From contig NZ_LQQP01000016.1 of assembly GCF_001619615.1 (NCBI RefSeq), positions 62,001-126,000 of the forward strand: 64,000 nt of DNA, read 5' to 3'. A program made the translations under genes and the position numbers. Source of the stretch: Microbacterium sp. T32. GTDB taxonomy: Bacteria > Actinomycetota > Actinomycetes > Actinomycetales > Microbacteriaceae. Positions 51,543 to 60,797 of the stretch are shown piece by piece. The notes below the pieces were generated by a model. The model saw only the letters and a list, made by a program, of their open reading frames with translations. It was not told the origin of the DNA and made no database searches. Each line of letters begins with the position of its first letter. Within the stretch, counting starts at the first letter, position 1.

Positions 51543-53441
51543 ATGACCGGGCCCGACCCCTCCTCCTTGATCCACGACCTCCTCGCCAGCGACGCGCCCT
51601 TCGCGCTGATCGCCCGCGACGACGCGACGGTCGAGGTGCTCACCGGCACCGTCGTCGACGTCGAGCTGCTGGCCGACATCCCGCTCGTCGACGCCGACGG
51701 CGCACCGCGCGAGGTGCTGGCACTGGTCCCCTTCCGACAGGTGCGCGAGCGCGGGTTCGTCTGCCACGACGACGGCGCGCCGCTCCGCTGCCTCGTGATC
51801 GAGGAACGGATGCCACTCCCCCGCGCCGAGGTCATGGCATCCCTCCCCTCCTCCCCCGTCGCCCTGCAGGACGCCGGATTCGACATCGACGACGAGGCCT
51901 ATGCCGACATCGTGCGCCGGGTGATCGCGGACGAGATCGGCCGCGGCGAGGGCGCGAACTTCGTCATTCGCCGCGACTTCGTCGCCGGGGTCGACGCCGA
52001 CCCGCGGGTCGCCGCGCTGACGTGGTTCCGCGCGCTCCTCGAGCACGAGAAGGGCGCGTACTGGACGTTCGCGGTCGTGACGCCCGGGCACGTCGCCGTC
52101 GGCGCCAGCCCCGAGGCGCACGTAAGCGCCCGCGACGGCGTCGTCACGATGAACCCCATCTCGGGCACGTTCCGGCACCCGCGGGGCGGCGCCACGGCGG
52201 AGACCCTCGCGGAGTTCCTCCGGTCGACCAAGGAGACCGAGGAGCTGTTCATGGTCGTCGACGAGGAGCTCAAGATGATGAGCGCCGTGTGCAGCGACGG
52301 CGGCCGCATCACGGGTCCGCACCTCAAAGAGATGTCGCGCCTCACGCACACCGAGTACATGCTGCGCGGCCGCAGCACGCTCGACCCGCGGGACATCCTG
52401 CGCGAGACGATGTTCGCACCCACCGTGACCGGTTCCCCGATGCAGAACGCGTGCACGGTGATCGCCCGTCACGAGACGGCGCCACGCGGCTACTACTCCG
52501 GCGTCGCCGCCCTGTTCACGCCGAACGGGGCGACCGAGGGCCCCACGCACGACCTCGACGCCCCGATCCTCATCCGCACCGCCTACCTCGTCGACGGCCG
52601 CCTGCGCGTTCCGGTCGGCGCGACGCTCGTGCGCCACTCCGACCCGTACGGCGAGGTCGGCGAGACGCACGGCAAGGCCGCCGGTGTGCTCGGCGCGATC
52701 GGCGCGATCCCCCGCGATGTGCCTTCGCTCCCTGCCGACGCGGACCCCGACGCGCCGGTGGCCGAGCGCCGCCCGCTCGCCGAGGACCCCGCGATCGCCG
52801 AACTGCTGGCATCCCGCAACGAGCGTCTGGCGCCGTTCTGGATGAACCCGCAGGATCCCGATGGCACCGGCCCGTTCGCGGGTCGGACGGCCCTCGTCGT
52901 GGATGCCGAGGACCGCTTCACCACGATGCTCGCGCACCAGCTGCGCCACCTCGGTCTCGACGCCCGGATCGTGCACTGGTCCGAGGCGACAGACGCGGAC
53001 GTGGATGCCGCCGACCTCGTCGTTGCAGGCCCCGGACCGGGCGACCCGCGCGACGACGCCAGCCCCCGGATCGCTGCGATGCGCGCGGTCGTCGCCCGCC
53101 GCCGCGACGCGAAGGCTCCGCTCCTCGCCGTGTGCCTGAGCCACCAGATCCTCGCCGATCAAGTGGGGCTCGACCTGGCGCCGCTCGCGCAGCCGCACCA
53201 GGGTCTGCAGAAAAGCGTCGATGTGTTCGGCGAGCCCGCGTCCATCGGGTTCTACAACACCTTCACCGCGCGACTCCCCGAGACGCTGCCCCCCGGCGTC
53301 GAGATCGCGGCGGACACCGACACCGGCGACGTGTACGCCCTCCGCGGCGAGCGTTTCTCGAGCGTGCAGGGGCACCTCGAGTCGATCCTGTCGCGTGACG
53401 GCATGCGCACACTCGAGCGTCTGATCGCCGCCGCCCTCTGA
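51543..53441 (+). CDS. Fused anthranilate synthase TrpE-TrpG (PhzE-like subtype)
   Basis: 632 residues. The chorismate-using domain (about 1-430) contains NPISGTFRHPRGG, EELKMMSAVCSDGG, HLKEMSRLTHTEYMLRG and GSPMQNACTVI. The glutamine amidotransferase domain (about 450-632) has LVVAGPGPGDPRD, the nucleophile in LLAVCLSHQILAD (Ser replaces the usual Gly after Leu) and SVQGHLESIL for the His-Glu pair. The sequence style is that of PhzE/ADIC-synthase-like fusions, but the Trp leader and attenuator in front show it serves tryptophan supply, making anthranilate from chorismate. No phenazine genes are nearby. The start ATG 51543 is 53 nt after the terminator. Confidence 0.88.
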   Translation: MTGPDPSSLIHDLLASDAPFALIARDDATVEVLTGTVVDVELLADIPLVDADGAPREVLALVPFRQVRERGFVCHDDGAPLRCLVIEERMPLPRAEVMASLPSSPVALQDAGFDIDDEAYADIVRRVIADEIGRGEGANFVIRRDFVAGVDADPRVAALTWFRALLEHEKGAYWTFAVVTPGHVAVGASPEAHVSARDGVVTMNPISGTFRHPRGGATAETLAEFLRSTKETEELFMVVDEELKMMSAVCSDGGRITGPHLKEMSRLTHTEYMLRGRSTLDPRDILRETMFAPTVTGSPMQNACTVIARHETAPRGYYSGVAALFTPNGATEGPTHDLDAPILIRTAYLVDGRLRVPVGATLVRHSDPYGEVGETHGKAAGVLGAIGAIPRDVPSLPADADPDAPVAERRPLAEDPAIAELLASRNERLAPFWMNPQDPDGTGPFAGRTALVVDAEDRFTTMLAHQLRHLGLDARIVHWSEATDADVDAADLVVAGPGPGDPRDDASPRIAAMRAVVARRRDAKAPLLAVCLSHQILADQVGLDLAPLAQPHQGLQKSVDVFGEPASIGFYNTFTARLPETLPPGVEIAADTDTGDVYALRGERFSSVQGHLESILSRDGMRTLERLIAAAL

Positions 53442-53451
53442 CGGCCGGGTG

Positions 53452-53520
53452 CACAACTCGTGCTCTCCGAGTCGCGTCCGGCCCGAAGTCGCGCGAAACG
53501 AGGCCCGCGCAGGAGTTGTG
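53452..53520. repeat. CACAACTC-family element, copy 1
   Basis: CACAACTCGTGC (53452-53463) and GCAGGAGTTGTG (53509-53520) form imperfect 12-bp terminal arms around 45 nt. It sits exactly between the convergent trpEG and M50 protease genes. A copy of nearly equal length is at 56641-56710. Confidence 0.7.
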
Positions 53521-53526
53521 TCGCCG

Positions 53527-54843
53527 TTACAGCAGCTGCACGGGGTTGAAGACGTCCGCGAGGAACAGGATGCCGCCCATCCCGACGAGCAGGATGACCA
53601 CGACGAAGGTCACGGGCACGAGCTTGGTGGCATCCACCGGCCGGGCGACCCTGCCGCGGACGCGGGCGAACCAGCGCTTGAGGCCGTCCCACAGCGCGAC
53701 CACGACGTGCCCGCCGTCCAGCGGCAGAAGCGGGATGAGGTTGAAGACGAACAGGGCGATGTTCAGCGATGCCAGCAGCGCGATGATCGCCTGGACGCGC
53801 GCGAGGATCGGCGCATCGATCGCGGCGAACTCCCCGGCGAGGCGGCCGGCGCCCACGACGCTCAGCGGCCCGTTGGGGTCACGCGGCTGGCCGGTGAACA
53901 GGTCGATAGCCGTGTTGTAGACGCGCACCGGCAGCTGCGACATGATCTGCGCGACCTGGCCGACCTGCTGGATCGTGGCCTCCGGACCCGCCCAGATGGG
54001 CTGCGGCACGAGGGCCGACTGCGGCGCCAGGCCCGCGAAGCCGACGGTCTGATACTCGGGCGAGCCCGCGGCATCCAGGACGGGGTGACCGGTCGCATCC
54101 GTCACCGCCCGATTCGAGGTCGCCGGTGTGATCGTCACCGTCTGCTGCGCACCGTCCCGTTCGATGACGACGGGCAGCGCCTTCCCCGGCGAGCGCTGGA
54201 TGATGGCTGCCGTCTCATCGAACGTCGAGACCGGCGTGCCGTCGACCGAGATGATGACGTCGCCGGGACGGATGCCGGCGGCCGCTGCCGGAGCGACCGG
54301 GTCGGCCGCCGTGCAATCCGTACGGTTGTCGCTGGCGGGGATCACGCACTGCGAGACCGACGCCACGGTGGTGGTGCCCGCCGTGATGCCGATCCCGCTC
54401 ACCGCGATGGCCGACAGCACGAGGGCGAGGATAAGGTTCATCACCGGTCCACCGAGCATGATGATGATCCGCTTCCAGACCGGGAGCTTGTAGAAGACGC
54501 GGTCGGTGCCGGCGATCATCGTCTCGGCATTGGCATCCCGGGCGTCCTGGATCATCGTCGCGAACAGGCGCGAGCGGCGCGTCGGCTGCGCGTCGCCCTC
54601 GGGGGCGGGCGGGTACATGCCCGACATCGAGATGAATCCGCCGAGGGGCAGGAGCTTGACGCCGTACTCGGTCTCGCCGATGCGGCGCGACCACAGCGTC
54701 GGACCGAAGCCGATCATGTACTGCCCGACGCGCACGCCGAAGAGCTTCGCGGGCAGAAGGTGCCCGATCTCGTGCAGGGCGATCGAGACGGCCAGGCCGA
54801 TCACGAGCACGAGCACGCCGATGAGGAAGGCGATCGCGGTCAC
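53527..54843 (-). CDS. Site-2 protease (M50), RseP/Rip1-like
   Basis: 438 residues. ALHEIGHLLPAKLFGVRVGQYMIGFGP holds the HExxH zinc motif in the first helix. A PDZ domain (about 170-260: AGIRPGDVIISVDGTPVSTFDE) follows, then NLIPLLPLDGGHV, the NxxPxxxLDG motif in the third helix, and a C-terminal helix. It cleaves anti-sigma factors inside the membrane. The start is GTG 54841-54843, 6 nt after TATCGT (54850-54855 reverse). Family relatives lie between dxr and ispG in many actinobacteria; here foreign-orientation genes separate it from both. Confidence 0.93.
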   Translation of the reverse strand: MTAIAFLIGVLVLVIGLAVSIALHEIGHLLPAKLFGVRVGQYMIGFGPTLWSRRIGETEYGVKLLPLGGFISMSGMYPPAPEGDAQPTRRSRLFATMIQDARDANAETMIAGTDRVFYKLPVWKRIIIMLGGPVMNLILALVLSAIAVSGIGITAGTTTVASVSQCVIPASDNRTDCTAADPVAPAAAAGIRPGDVIISVDGTPVSTFDETAAIIQRSPGKALPVVIERDGAQQTVTITPATSNRAVTDATGHPVLDAAGSPEYQTVGFAGLAPQSALVPQPIWAGPEATIQQVGQVAQIMSQLPVRVYNTAIDLFTGQPRDPNGPLSVVGAGRLAGEFAAIDAPILARVQAIIALLASLNIALFVFNLIPLLPLDGGHVVVALWDGLKRWFARVRGRVARPVDATKLVPVTFVVVILLVGMGGILFLADVFNPVQLL

Positions 54844-54930
54844 CTGCCGACGATACCGCCGCTGTCCTTGGAACCTCCCGTGCGGCGCCGATGCGGGGCC
54901 TGTGCGGGGGCGGATGAGACAATGGCAGGG

Positions 54931-56589
54931 ATGCCGATCGACACGCCTTCCCATCTCCCGCCCGTCCTCCGGCCGGAGCACCCGCCGCGCCGCGATCTCT
55001 CGGAGCTGGCCCGCCGTTTCGGCGTGCGCAGCATCGGTGACGTCGCGGGCACCGTTCTCACCGGCATCACGCTCGCGACCGCGGATCTCCGCGCCGGCGA
55101 GGCGTTCGTCGCGATCCGCGGCGTCAACCGCCACGGCGCGGAGTTCGCCACCACCGCCGCCGAGCGCGGCGCCGTCGCGGTCATCACCGACGAGGCGGGT
55201 GCCGAGATCGCCGCGCCGACCGGACTCCCCATCGTCGTGGTCGCCGACCCGCGCGCGCTCCTGGGCGACCTGTCGGCGTGGGTGTACGGCACCGGCCCTG
55301 ACGACGACCTGCCGCAACTGCTGGCCACGACCGGCACGAACGGCAAGACGAGCGTGTCCCACCTGCTCGAAGGCATCCTGGGGCAGCTCGGGGTCGTCAC
55401 GGGCCTGTCGTCCACGGCCGAGCGCCACATCGCGGGCGAGGTCATCGTGTCGCGGCTCACGACGCCCGAGGCATCCGAGTTCCACGCGCTGCTCGCCCTC
55501 ATGCGCGAACGCGGCGTCGAGGCGGTCGCCGTCGAGGTGAGCGCGCAGGCGCTCACGCGGCACCGGGTGGATGGGCTGCTGTTCGACGTCGCAGGTTTCA
55601 CGAACCTCACGCACGACCACCTCGACGACTACGCCGACATGCGCGAGTACTTCGAGGCGAAGCTCCCGTTGTTCCGCGCGGATCGCTCGCGGCGCGGCGT
55701 CGTGTGCCTCGACTCCCCCGCCGGCGCCGAGATCGCGGCCCGCGCCGACATCCCGGTGGTCACGATCGTCGCGCCCGCGATCGCCGCCGATCCGACCGCG
55801 GAGGCGGACTGGACCGTCGAGATCGTCGACGAGCGGCAGGACGGCACCGAATTCACGCTGCGCGACCGCGACGGGCGGTCGCTGACGACCGTGGTCCCGG
55901 TCATCGGACGCCACATGGCCGCGAACGCCGGTCTCGCGATCGTCATGCTGCTCGAGGCCGGCCACACGTGGGAGGCGCTGACCGCCGCCCTCGACGGCGG
56001 CCGCATCGCGGCATCCCTCCCCGGCCGCACGCAGCTGGTCTCGGGCCCGGAAGGTCCCGCGGTGTACGTCGACTTCGGCCACTCCCCCGACGCGTTCGAG
56101 AAGACGCTCGCCGCGGTGCGGCGCGTCACCCCCGGCCGCGTCGTCATGCTCTTCGGCGCCGACGGCGACCGCGACGCGACGAAGCGCCACGACATGGGCC
56201 GCACCGCCGTCGAGGGCAGCGACATCCTCATCGTCACCGACCACCACCCCCGGCACGAGAATCCGGATGCCATCCGCCAGGTTCTCGTGGAAGGGGCGCG
56301 CCGCGCGCGACCCGACGCCGAGATCCACGAGTTCACGCCGCCCGAGCGCGCGATCCTCGAGGCCGTGAAGCTCGTCGGCGAGGGGGACGCGATCCTGTGG
56401 GCCGGCCCCGGACACCAGGACTACCGCGACATCCGCGGGGTGCGCACGCCGTACTCGGCCCGGGAGCTCTCGCGCCGCGCCCTGCGCGCCGCCGGCTGGC
56501 CCGTGCCCGACCCGCAGTGGCCGGTCCCCTACCCTGCCGACCGCACCCCGTCGTCCGACCCCGAGCGCCCGGTCGACTTCCCGGCCTGA
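54931..56589 (+). CDS. Mur ligase, MurE-like paralogue with DHHPR motif
   Basis: 552 residues. The three Mur domains are present: an N-terminal UDP-binding domain (DLRAGEAFVAIRGVNRHGAEFA), an ATPase domain with TGTNGKTSVSHLL (P-loop), TTPEASEFHALLA, EVSAQALTRHRVDGLLFDVAGF and LTHDHLDDYADM, and a C-terminal ligase domain. In MurE the amino-acid-recognition motif is DNPR; here the same place reads DHHPRHENP. The protein probably adds an amino acid to a UDP-muramyl peptide, but the acceptor residue is uncertain. A canonical murE is expected in the division cluster elsewhere. ATG 54931 has GACAAT 7 nt upstream. Confidence 0.8.
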   Translation: MPIDTPSHLPPVLRPEHPPRRDLSELARRFGVRSIGDVAGTVLTGITLATADLRAGEAFVAIRGVNRHGAEFATTAAERGAVAVITDEAGAEIAAPTGLPIVVVADPRALLGDLSAWVYGTGPDDDLPQLLATTGTNGKTSVSHLLEGILGQLGVVTGLSSTAERHIAGEVIVSRLTTPEASEFHALLALMRERGVEAVAVEVSAQALTRHRVDGLLFDVAGFTNLTHDHLDDYADMREYFEAKLPLFRADRSRRGVVCLDSPAGAEIAARADIPVVTIVAPAIAADPTAEADWTVEIVDERQDGTEFTLRDRDGRSLTTVVPVIGRHMAANAGLAIVMLLEAGHTWEALTAALDGGRIAASLPGRTQLVSGPEGPAVYVDFGHSPDAFEKTLAAVRRVTPGRVVMLFGADGDRDATKRHDMGRTAVEGSDILIVTDHHPRHENPDAIRQVLVEGARRARPDAEIHEFTPPERAILEAVKLVGEGDAILWAGPGHQDYRDIRGVRTPYSARELSRRALRAAGWPVPDPQWPVPYPADRTPSSDPERPVDFPA

Positions 56590-56640
56590 GCCCGGGCGCC
56601 TGCTGCCCTTCCATCGGCACGACCTGCTCGTCAGGGCGAG

Positions 56641-56710
56641 CACAACTCCGGCACGGTCGGTGCCGCGCCCGCGCCCGGGCGCACGAAGCCGGCATCCTGC
56701 AGGAGTTGTG
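56641..56710. repeat. CACAACTC-family element, copy 2
   Basis: CACAACTCCGGC (56641-56652) and GCAGGAGTTGTG (56699-56710) form the ends, 70 bp in all. It lies between the convergent MurE-like and dxr genes, just as copy 1 lies after trpEG. Confidence 0.7.
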
Positions 56711-56743
56711 CGCGTGCGGCGCGCGGCCGCCGATCCGGGGTGG

Positions 56744-57826
56744 TCAGAGCGCGGCGATCACCGTGTCGGCCGTGCGGCGCGCCCACGCCTCGGCGTCGGC
56801 GAGGGATTCGCGGGTGAGCTCGGCGGGGGCGTCGTGGCGATCCACGACGCGCTCGATGACCTCGACGATGCCGAGGAAGCTCAGCCGCCCCTCGTGGAAG
56901 GCATCCACCGCCTGCTCGTTGGCGGCGTTGAACACGGCGGGATAGGTGCCCCCGGCGCCACCGACGCGCTTGGCGAGGGCGACGGACCCGAAGGCCTCCT
57001 CGTCGAGCGGCTCGAACGTCCACTGGGTCGCGGCCGTCCAGTCCAGCGGCACCCCGACGCCCGCGATGCGGTGAGGCCAGTCCAGCCCGAGGGAGATCGG
57101 CAACCGCATGTCGGGCGGCGAGGCCTGCGCGATCGTCGAGCCGTCGAGGAATTCGACCATCGAGTGCACGATCGACTGCGGGTGCACCACGACGTCGATG
57201 CGCTCGTACGGCACGTCGAACAGCAGGTGCGCCTCGATGACCTCGAGTCCCTTGTTCACCAGCGTCGCGGAGTTCGTCGTGACGACGCGCCCCATATCCC
57301 ACGTCGGGTGCGCAAGCGCCTGGGCGGGCGTGACGTCGCCGAGTTCCGCGCGGGAGCGCCCCCGGAACGGACCCCCGGATGCCGTGAGCACCAGGCGCCG
57401 CACCTCTTCGGGTTCGCCCGAGCGCAGCGCCTGCGCGATCGCGGAGTGCTCGGAATCGACCGGGACGATCTGGCCGGGAGCGGCCAGCCGCGTGACGAGG
57501 TCGCCCCCGACGATCAGGGACTCCTTGTTCGCCAGGGCGAGCGTGCGGCCCTCCTCGAGCGCCGCGAGGGTCGGGCCGAGCCCGACCGACCCCGTGATGC
57601 CGTTGAGCACGACGTCGGCGGGGATGTCGCGCACGAGCCGTACGGCCTCCGCGGCGCCGAGCGCCACCTCGTCGACGCCGAACTCCGCCGCCTGCGCCTC
57701 GACGCCCGCGCGGTCGGTACCGGCCGCGAGGCCGACGACCTCGAACCGGTGGGGGTTGGCGCGGATGACGTCGAGCGCCTGCGTGCCGATCGAACCGGTG
57801 GAACCGAGGATGACGACGCGACGCAT
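56744..57826 (-). CDS. dxr: 1-deoxy-D-xylulose-5-phosphate reductoisomerase
   Basis: 360 residues. [33 protein letters not shown] binds [19 protein letters not shown] and PVDSEHSAI carry metal and substrate residues, and [13 protein letters not shown] and HPTWDMG complete the set. It is the committed second step of the MEP pathway in the cytosol, the target of fosmidomycin. ATG 57824-57826 lies 6 nt after TAGTCT (57833-57838 reverse); the first three bases of that hexamer are also the stop codon of the upstream FKBP gene. Confidence 0.97.
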   Translation of the reverse strand: MRRVVILGSTGSIGTQALDVIRANPHRFEVVGLAAGTDRAGVEAQAAEFGVDEVALGAAEAVRLVRDIPADVVLNGITGSVGLGPTLAALEEGRTLALANKESLIVGGDLVTRLAAPGQIVPVDSEHSAIAQALRSGEPEEVRRLVLTASGGPFRGRSRAELGDVTPAQALAHPTWDMGRVVTTNSATLVNKGLEVIEAHLLFDVPYERIDVVVHPQSIVHSMVEFLDGSTIAQASPPDMRLPISLGLDWPHRIAGVGVPLDWTAATQWTFEPLDEEAFGSVALAKRVGGAGGTYPAVFNAANEQAVDAFHEGRLSFLGIVEVIERVVDRHDAPAELTRESLADAEAWARRTADTVIAAL

Positions 57827-57835
57827 CGGATCAGA

Positions 57836-58801
57836 CTACTGACCGGACGCGTCCGCGTGCTGGACTCCGAGGATGTCGACCACGAACACGAGCGGGGCGT
57901 TGGCGGGGATGCTGCCCTGGCCCTTGTCGCCGTAGCCGTCCGAGGCCGGCATGACCACGAGGACCTGCGAACCGACGGTCTGCCCCTCGAGCGCCTTCTT
58001 GAAGCCGGGGACGACTCCGGTGGTGGCGAACTCGGCCGGCTGGCCACGCTCCCAGCTGGAGTCGAACACCGTGCCGTCGTCGTACAGCGCGCCGGTGTAC
58101 TGCACGATGACCTGGTCGCCGGGGTTCACGACGTCGCCGTCGCCCTGGCGGAGGTTGACCACGCGCGTCTCGGTGGGCGCCGGGGCGTCCGGCATCGTGA
58201 TGGTGGGCGCGCCCTTGTCGTCGAAGGTCACGGTGGGCATGCCCTCGGCCGGGGCGACCTCGGTGCCGTCGGCGCGCGTCGGGAGTTCCTCGAGGGCGTC
58301 GGCCACGAGCACGAACGCCGGCGATCCCTCGCCGAGCGCACCGGCGGGGAACGCCGAGACCGTGCGCGAACCGATCGTCGCGCACTCGAGAGCCGCGCCG
58401 AAGATCTGCTGCGACGAGATGAGGGTGTCCATGCCGTCGGGCGCCGAGGTCTGGGAGTCCAGCTGAACCTGGCCGGTAGCGGCATCCACCAGCGTGAAGT
58501 TGGCACGCAGGACATCGCCGGCGCGCACCTGCTGGCCGGTGCCCTCGATGAGCGTGGAGCGCTCGAGACCGGCGGGGGCGTAGCCGGAGGGCAGGGTGAC
58601 CTGCACCTTGCCCTTGAAGTCGCCCGACACCTGCACGTCGCCGGACGCCTCGCCCTGGGAGAGGGCGCTCTGGCACGCGCCCGGGTCCGCCGAGCCGCTG
58701 GCGTCCGGGGTGGAGCTGTCGGTCGACGAGCCGGTGCACCCCGCCAGCAGCAGGACCGCGGCAGCGGCGACGGACAGGGAAGCGATCGGGCGGAAGCGCA
58801 C
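57836..58801 (-). CDS. FKBP-type peptidyl-prolyl isomerase lipoprotein
   Basis: 321 residues. A lipoprotein signal ends LLLAGC (Cys22). A degenerate first FKBP-like segment (about 75-190: LIEGTGQQVRAGDVLRANFTLVD) is followed by a full FKBP domain (about 215-315) with VNPGDQVIVQYTGALYDDGTVFDSSW, VPGFKKALEGQTVGSQVLVVMP and PLVFVVDILGV. It should act on the outer face of the membrane as a folding helper for exported proteins. The start GTG 58799-58801 has GAGAGG six nt upstream. It ends 10 bp before the dxr start. Confidence 0.9.
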   Translation of the reverse strand: MRFRPIASLSVAAAAVLLLAGCTGSSTDSSTPDASGSADPGACQSALSQGEASGDVQVSGDFKGKVQVTLPSGYAPAGLERSTLIEGTGQQVRAGDVLRANFTLVDAATGQVQLDSQTSAPDGMDTLISSQQIFGAALECATIGSRTVSAFPAGALGEGSPAFVLVADALEELPTRADGTEVAPAEGMPTVTFDDKGAPTITMPDAPAPTETRVVNLRQGDGDVVNPGDQVIVQYTGALYDDGTVFDSSWERGQPAEFATTGVVPGFKKALEGQTVGSQVLVVMPASDGYGDKGQGSIPANAPLVFVVDILGVQHADASGQ

Positions 58802-58925
58802 GGCAGACCTCTCGAAGACGATGGGAACCGACCCATCATCCCCCATCCCCCTTTGCCGTCGCTGGGAGCCCCCGACCGGCAACCCCATGCACGGGGGCGC
58901 ATGCGGCGCACAGTAGCCTCGATGG

Positions 58926-59675
58926 GTGAGCTCCGACGAACCGGGCGGCACCCCCGCCGTCCCACCGAAGCAGATGGGCGCGGCCTACGGCCTCGGGCGT
59001 TTCTTCATCGCCCCGCTCGCCCGCGCCGTCTACCGCCCGCGCGTCGAAGGACGCGACAACGTCCCGCGGACGGGGCCGGTGATCTTCGCGAGCAACCACC
59101 TGTCGTTCATCGACTCCATCGCCATCCCGGTCGCCTCGCCCCGGCCGGTGCACTTCCTCGCGAAGTCGGCGTACTTCGAGAAGTGGGCGTCTCGCCAATT
59201 CTTCACCGCCATCGGTGCGATCCCGGTCGAGCGCGGCGCGGGTCAAGCGGCGCTGGACGCACTCGACCAGCAGCGCGCACTCCTCGAGGACGGCCGCGCC
59301 GTGGCCCTGTATCCCGAGGGCACGCGCTCTCTCGACGGCCGGCTCTACAAGGGCCGCACCGGGGTCGCGTTCCTCGCACTGCAGACCGGAGCCCCGGTCG
59401 TTCCCGTCGGCCTCATCGGCACCGACAAGGTCATGCCGGTCGGGGCGAAAGTGCCCACGACGAAAGAACGCATCACCGTGCGGTTCGGCGCACCGCTCGA
59501 CCTCTCCCCGCACGGCGCCGCGTCCTCCGGCCGTGCGCGCCGCGGTGCGACGGACGAGATCATGGCCGCCATCCACGCCCTCAGCGAGCAGGAACTGGCG
59601 AACGCGTACAACGAGGTTCCCGCGCAGACTCCGCTCGAGCGCATCAAGCAGGTCCTGCCGCACGAACGCATCTGA
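58926..59675 (+). CDS. plsC: 1-acyl-sn-glycerol-3-phosphate acyltransferase
   Basis: 249 residues, PlsC/LPLAT family. SNHLSFIDS is the catalytic H-x4-D, GAIPVERG block II, YPEGTRSLDG block III and VVPVGLIGT block IV. It acylates lysophosphatidic acid to phosphatidic acid at the inner membrane face. There is no strongly hydrophobic N-terminal helix, as usual in actinobacterial homologues. GTG 58926 follows TAGCCT (58914-58919) by 6 nt. Several PlsC paralogues are normal in this group, so the exact acceptor is not certain. Confidence 0.88.
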   Translation: MSSDEPGGTPAVPPKQMGAAYGLGRFFIAPLARAVYRPRVEGRDNVPRTGPVIFASNHLSFIDSIAIPVASPRPVHFLAKSAYFEKWASRQFFTAIGAIPVERGAGQAALDALDQQRALLEDGRAVALYPEGTRSLDGRLYKGRTGVAFLALQTGAPVVPVGLIGTDKVMPVGAKVPTTKERITVRFGAPLDLSPHGAASSGRARRGATDEIMAAIHALSEQELANAYNEVPAQTPLERIKQVLPHERI

Positions 59676-59724
59676 GCGGACGTCCGGCACGTGGCACGCT
59701 CCGACGAGGAGGGCCCATAGACCC

Positions 59725-59753
59725 TTGACGCGACGCGTCCCGGCGAGCATGGT
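59725..59753 (+). promoter_or_regulatory. Candidate sigma-70-type promoter of dhaKLM
   Basis: TTGACG (59725-59730), 17-bp spacer, CATGGT (59748-59753). The transcript would have a leader of about 40 nt ending in a good ribosome site (GACGAGGAGG) before the dhaK GTG. Unlike most genes here, this operon is not leaderless. Confidence 0.5.
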
Positions 59754-59801
59754 CTGAAGAGGCGGGCCCGAACCCGCCTCAGCCACGACGAGGAGGCACC
59801 C

Positions 59802-60797
59802 GTGAAGAAGTTCGTCAACGACCCGGCCGACGTGCTGGCGGAAGCCCTGCGAGGGATCCACGCCGCTCACCCGGAGCTTCGGATCGACACCGAGAACCGC
59901 GTCATCCTGCGCGGTGAACCCACGCGCGAGGGCAAGGTCGCGCTCGTCTCCGGCGGCGGTTCGGGTCACGAGCCGATGCACGGCGGCTTCGTCGGGCGCG
60001 GCATGCTCGACGCCGCGGCAGCCGGAGAGGTGTTCACCTCCCCCACTCCCGACCAGGTGCTCGCGGCGACGCAGGCCGTGGATTCCGGCGCGGGCGTGCT
60101 GCACATCGTGAAGAACTACACCGGCGACGTGCTGAACTTCGAGATGGCCGCCGAGCTCGCGGCCGCCGAGGGCGTCCGCGTCGAGTCCGTCGTGGTCGCC
60201 GACGACGTCGCGGTCCAGGACTCGACGTGGACCGCGGGCCGCCGCGGCACCGGCACCACCGTGATCCTCGAGAAGATCGTCGGCGCCCTCGCCGAGGAGG
60301 GGGCCGACCTCGACGCCGTGGCCGCGCTCGCCCGCCGCGTGTCCGAGGCGGGACGTTCGATGGGCGTCGCCCTCACGAGCTGCACGGTTCCCGCTGTCGG
60401 CCACCCGACGTTCGAGCTGCCCGACGACGAGATGGAGGTGGGGGTCGGCATCCACGGAGAACCGGGCCGCACCCGCGTCAAGCTCGCCTCCGCGCACGAG
60501 ATCGCGAAACTCATGGTCGACCCGATCGTCCACGACTTCGGCGAGCCGGTCGGACCCGCGATCGTGCTGCTGTCGGGGCTCGGCGGCACGCCGCTCATCG
60601 AGCAGTACCTGCTCTACGGCGAGATCGCGCCGCTCCTCGCGGAGGCCGGGGTCGACGTGCAGCGCGTGCTGATCGGGGACTACATCACGAGCCTCGACAT
60701 GGCCGGCGCCTCGCTCACCGTGGTCAAAGCCGATGACGAGTTCCTGCGCCTGTGGGACGCACCCGTCGTCACCCCCGGACTCCGGTGGGGCGCATGA
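59802..60797 (+). CDS. dhaK: Dihydroxyacetone kinase subunit DhaK
   Basis: 331 residues. VSGGGSGHEPMHGGFVGRGML is the substrate-binding loop and VGVGIHGEPGRTRVKL carries the histidine that binds dihydroxyacetone covalently. With DhaL and DhaM it phosphorylates dihydroxyacetone using PEP through the phosphotransferase system, rather than ATP. The start is GTG 59802 behind AGGAGG. Its stop overlaps the dhaL start (ATGA), so the operon is translationally coupled. The nearby SorC-type regulator and glpD place it in glycerol/dihydroxyacetone use. Confidence 0.95.
   Translation: MKKFVNDPADVLAEALRGIHAAHPELRIDTENRVILRGEPTREGKVALVSGGGSGHEPMHGGFVGRGMLDAAAAGEVFTSPTPDQVLAATQAVDSGAGVLHIVKNYTGDVLNFEMAAELAAAEGVRVESVVVADDVAVQDSTWTAGRRGTGTTVILEKIVGALAEEGADLDAVAALARRVSEAGRSMGVALTSCTVPAVGHPTFELPDDEMEVGVGIHGEPGRTRVKLASAHEIAKLMVDPIVHDFGEPVGPAIVLLSGLGGTPLIEQYLLYGEIAPLLAEAGVDVQRVLIGDYITSLDMAGASLTVVKADDEFLRLWDAPVVTPGLRWGA

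Noticed and set aside
51543..53441. Phenazine biosynthesis (PhzE) cluster
   Set aside because: No phzB, phzD, phzF or phzG-like genes are nearby and the gene has a tryptophan attenuator.
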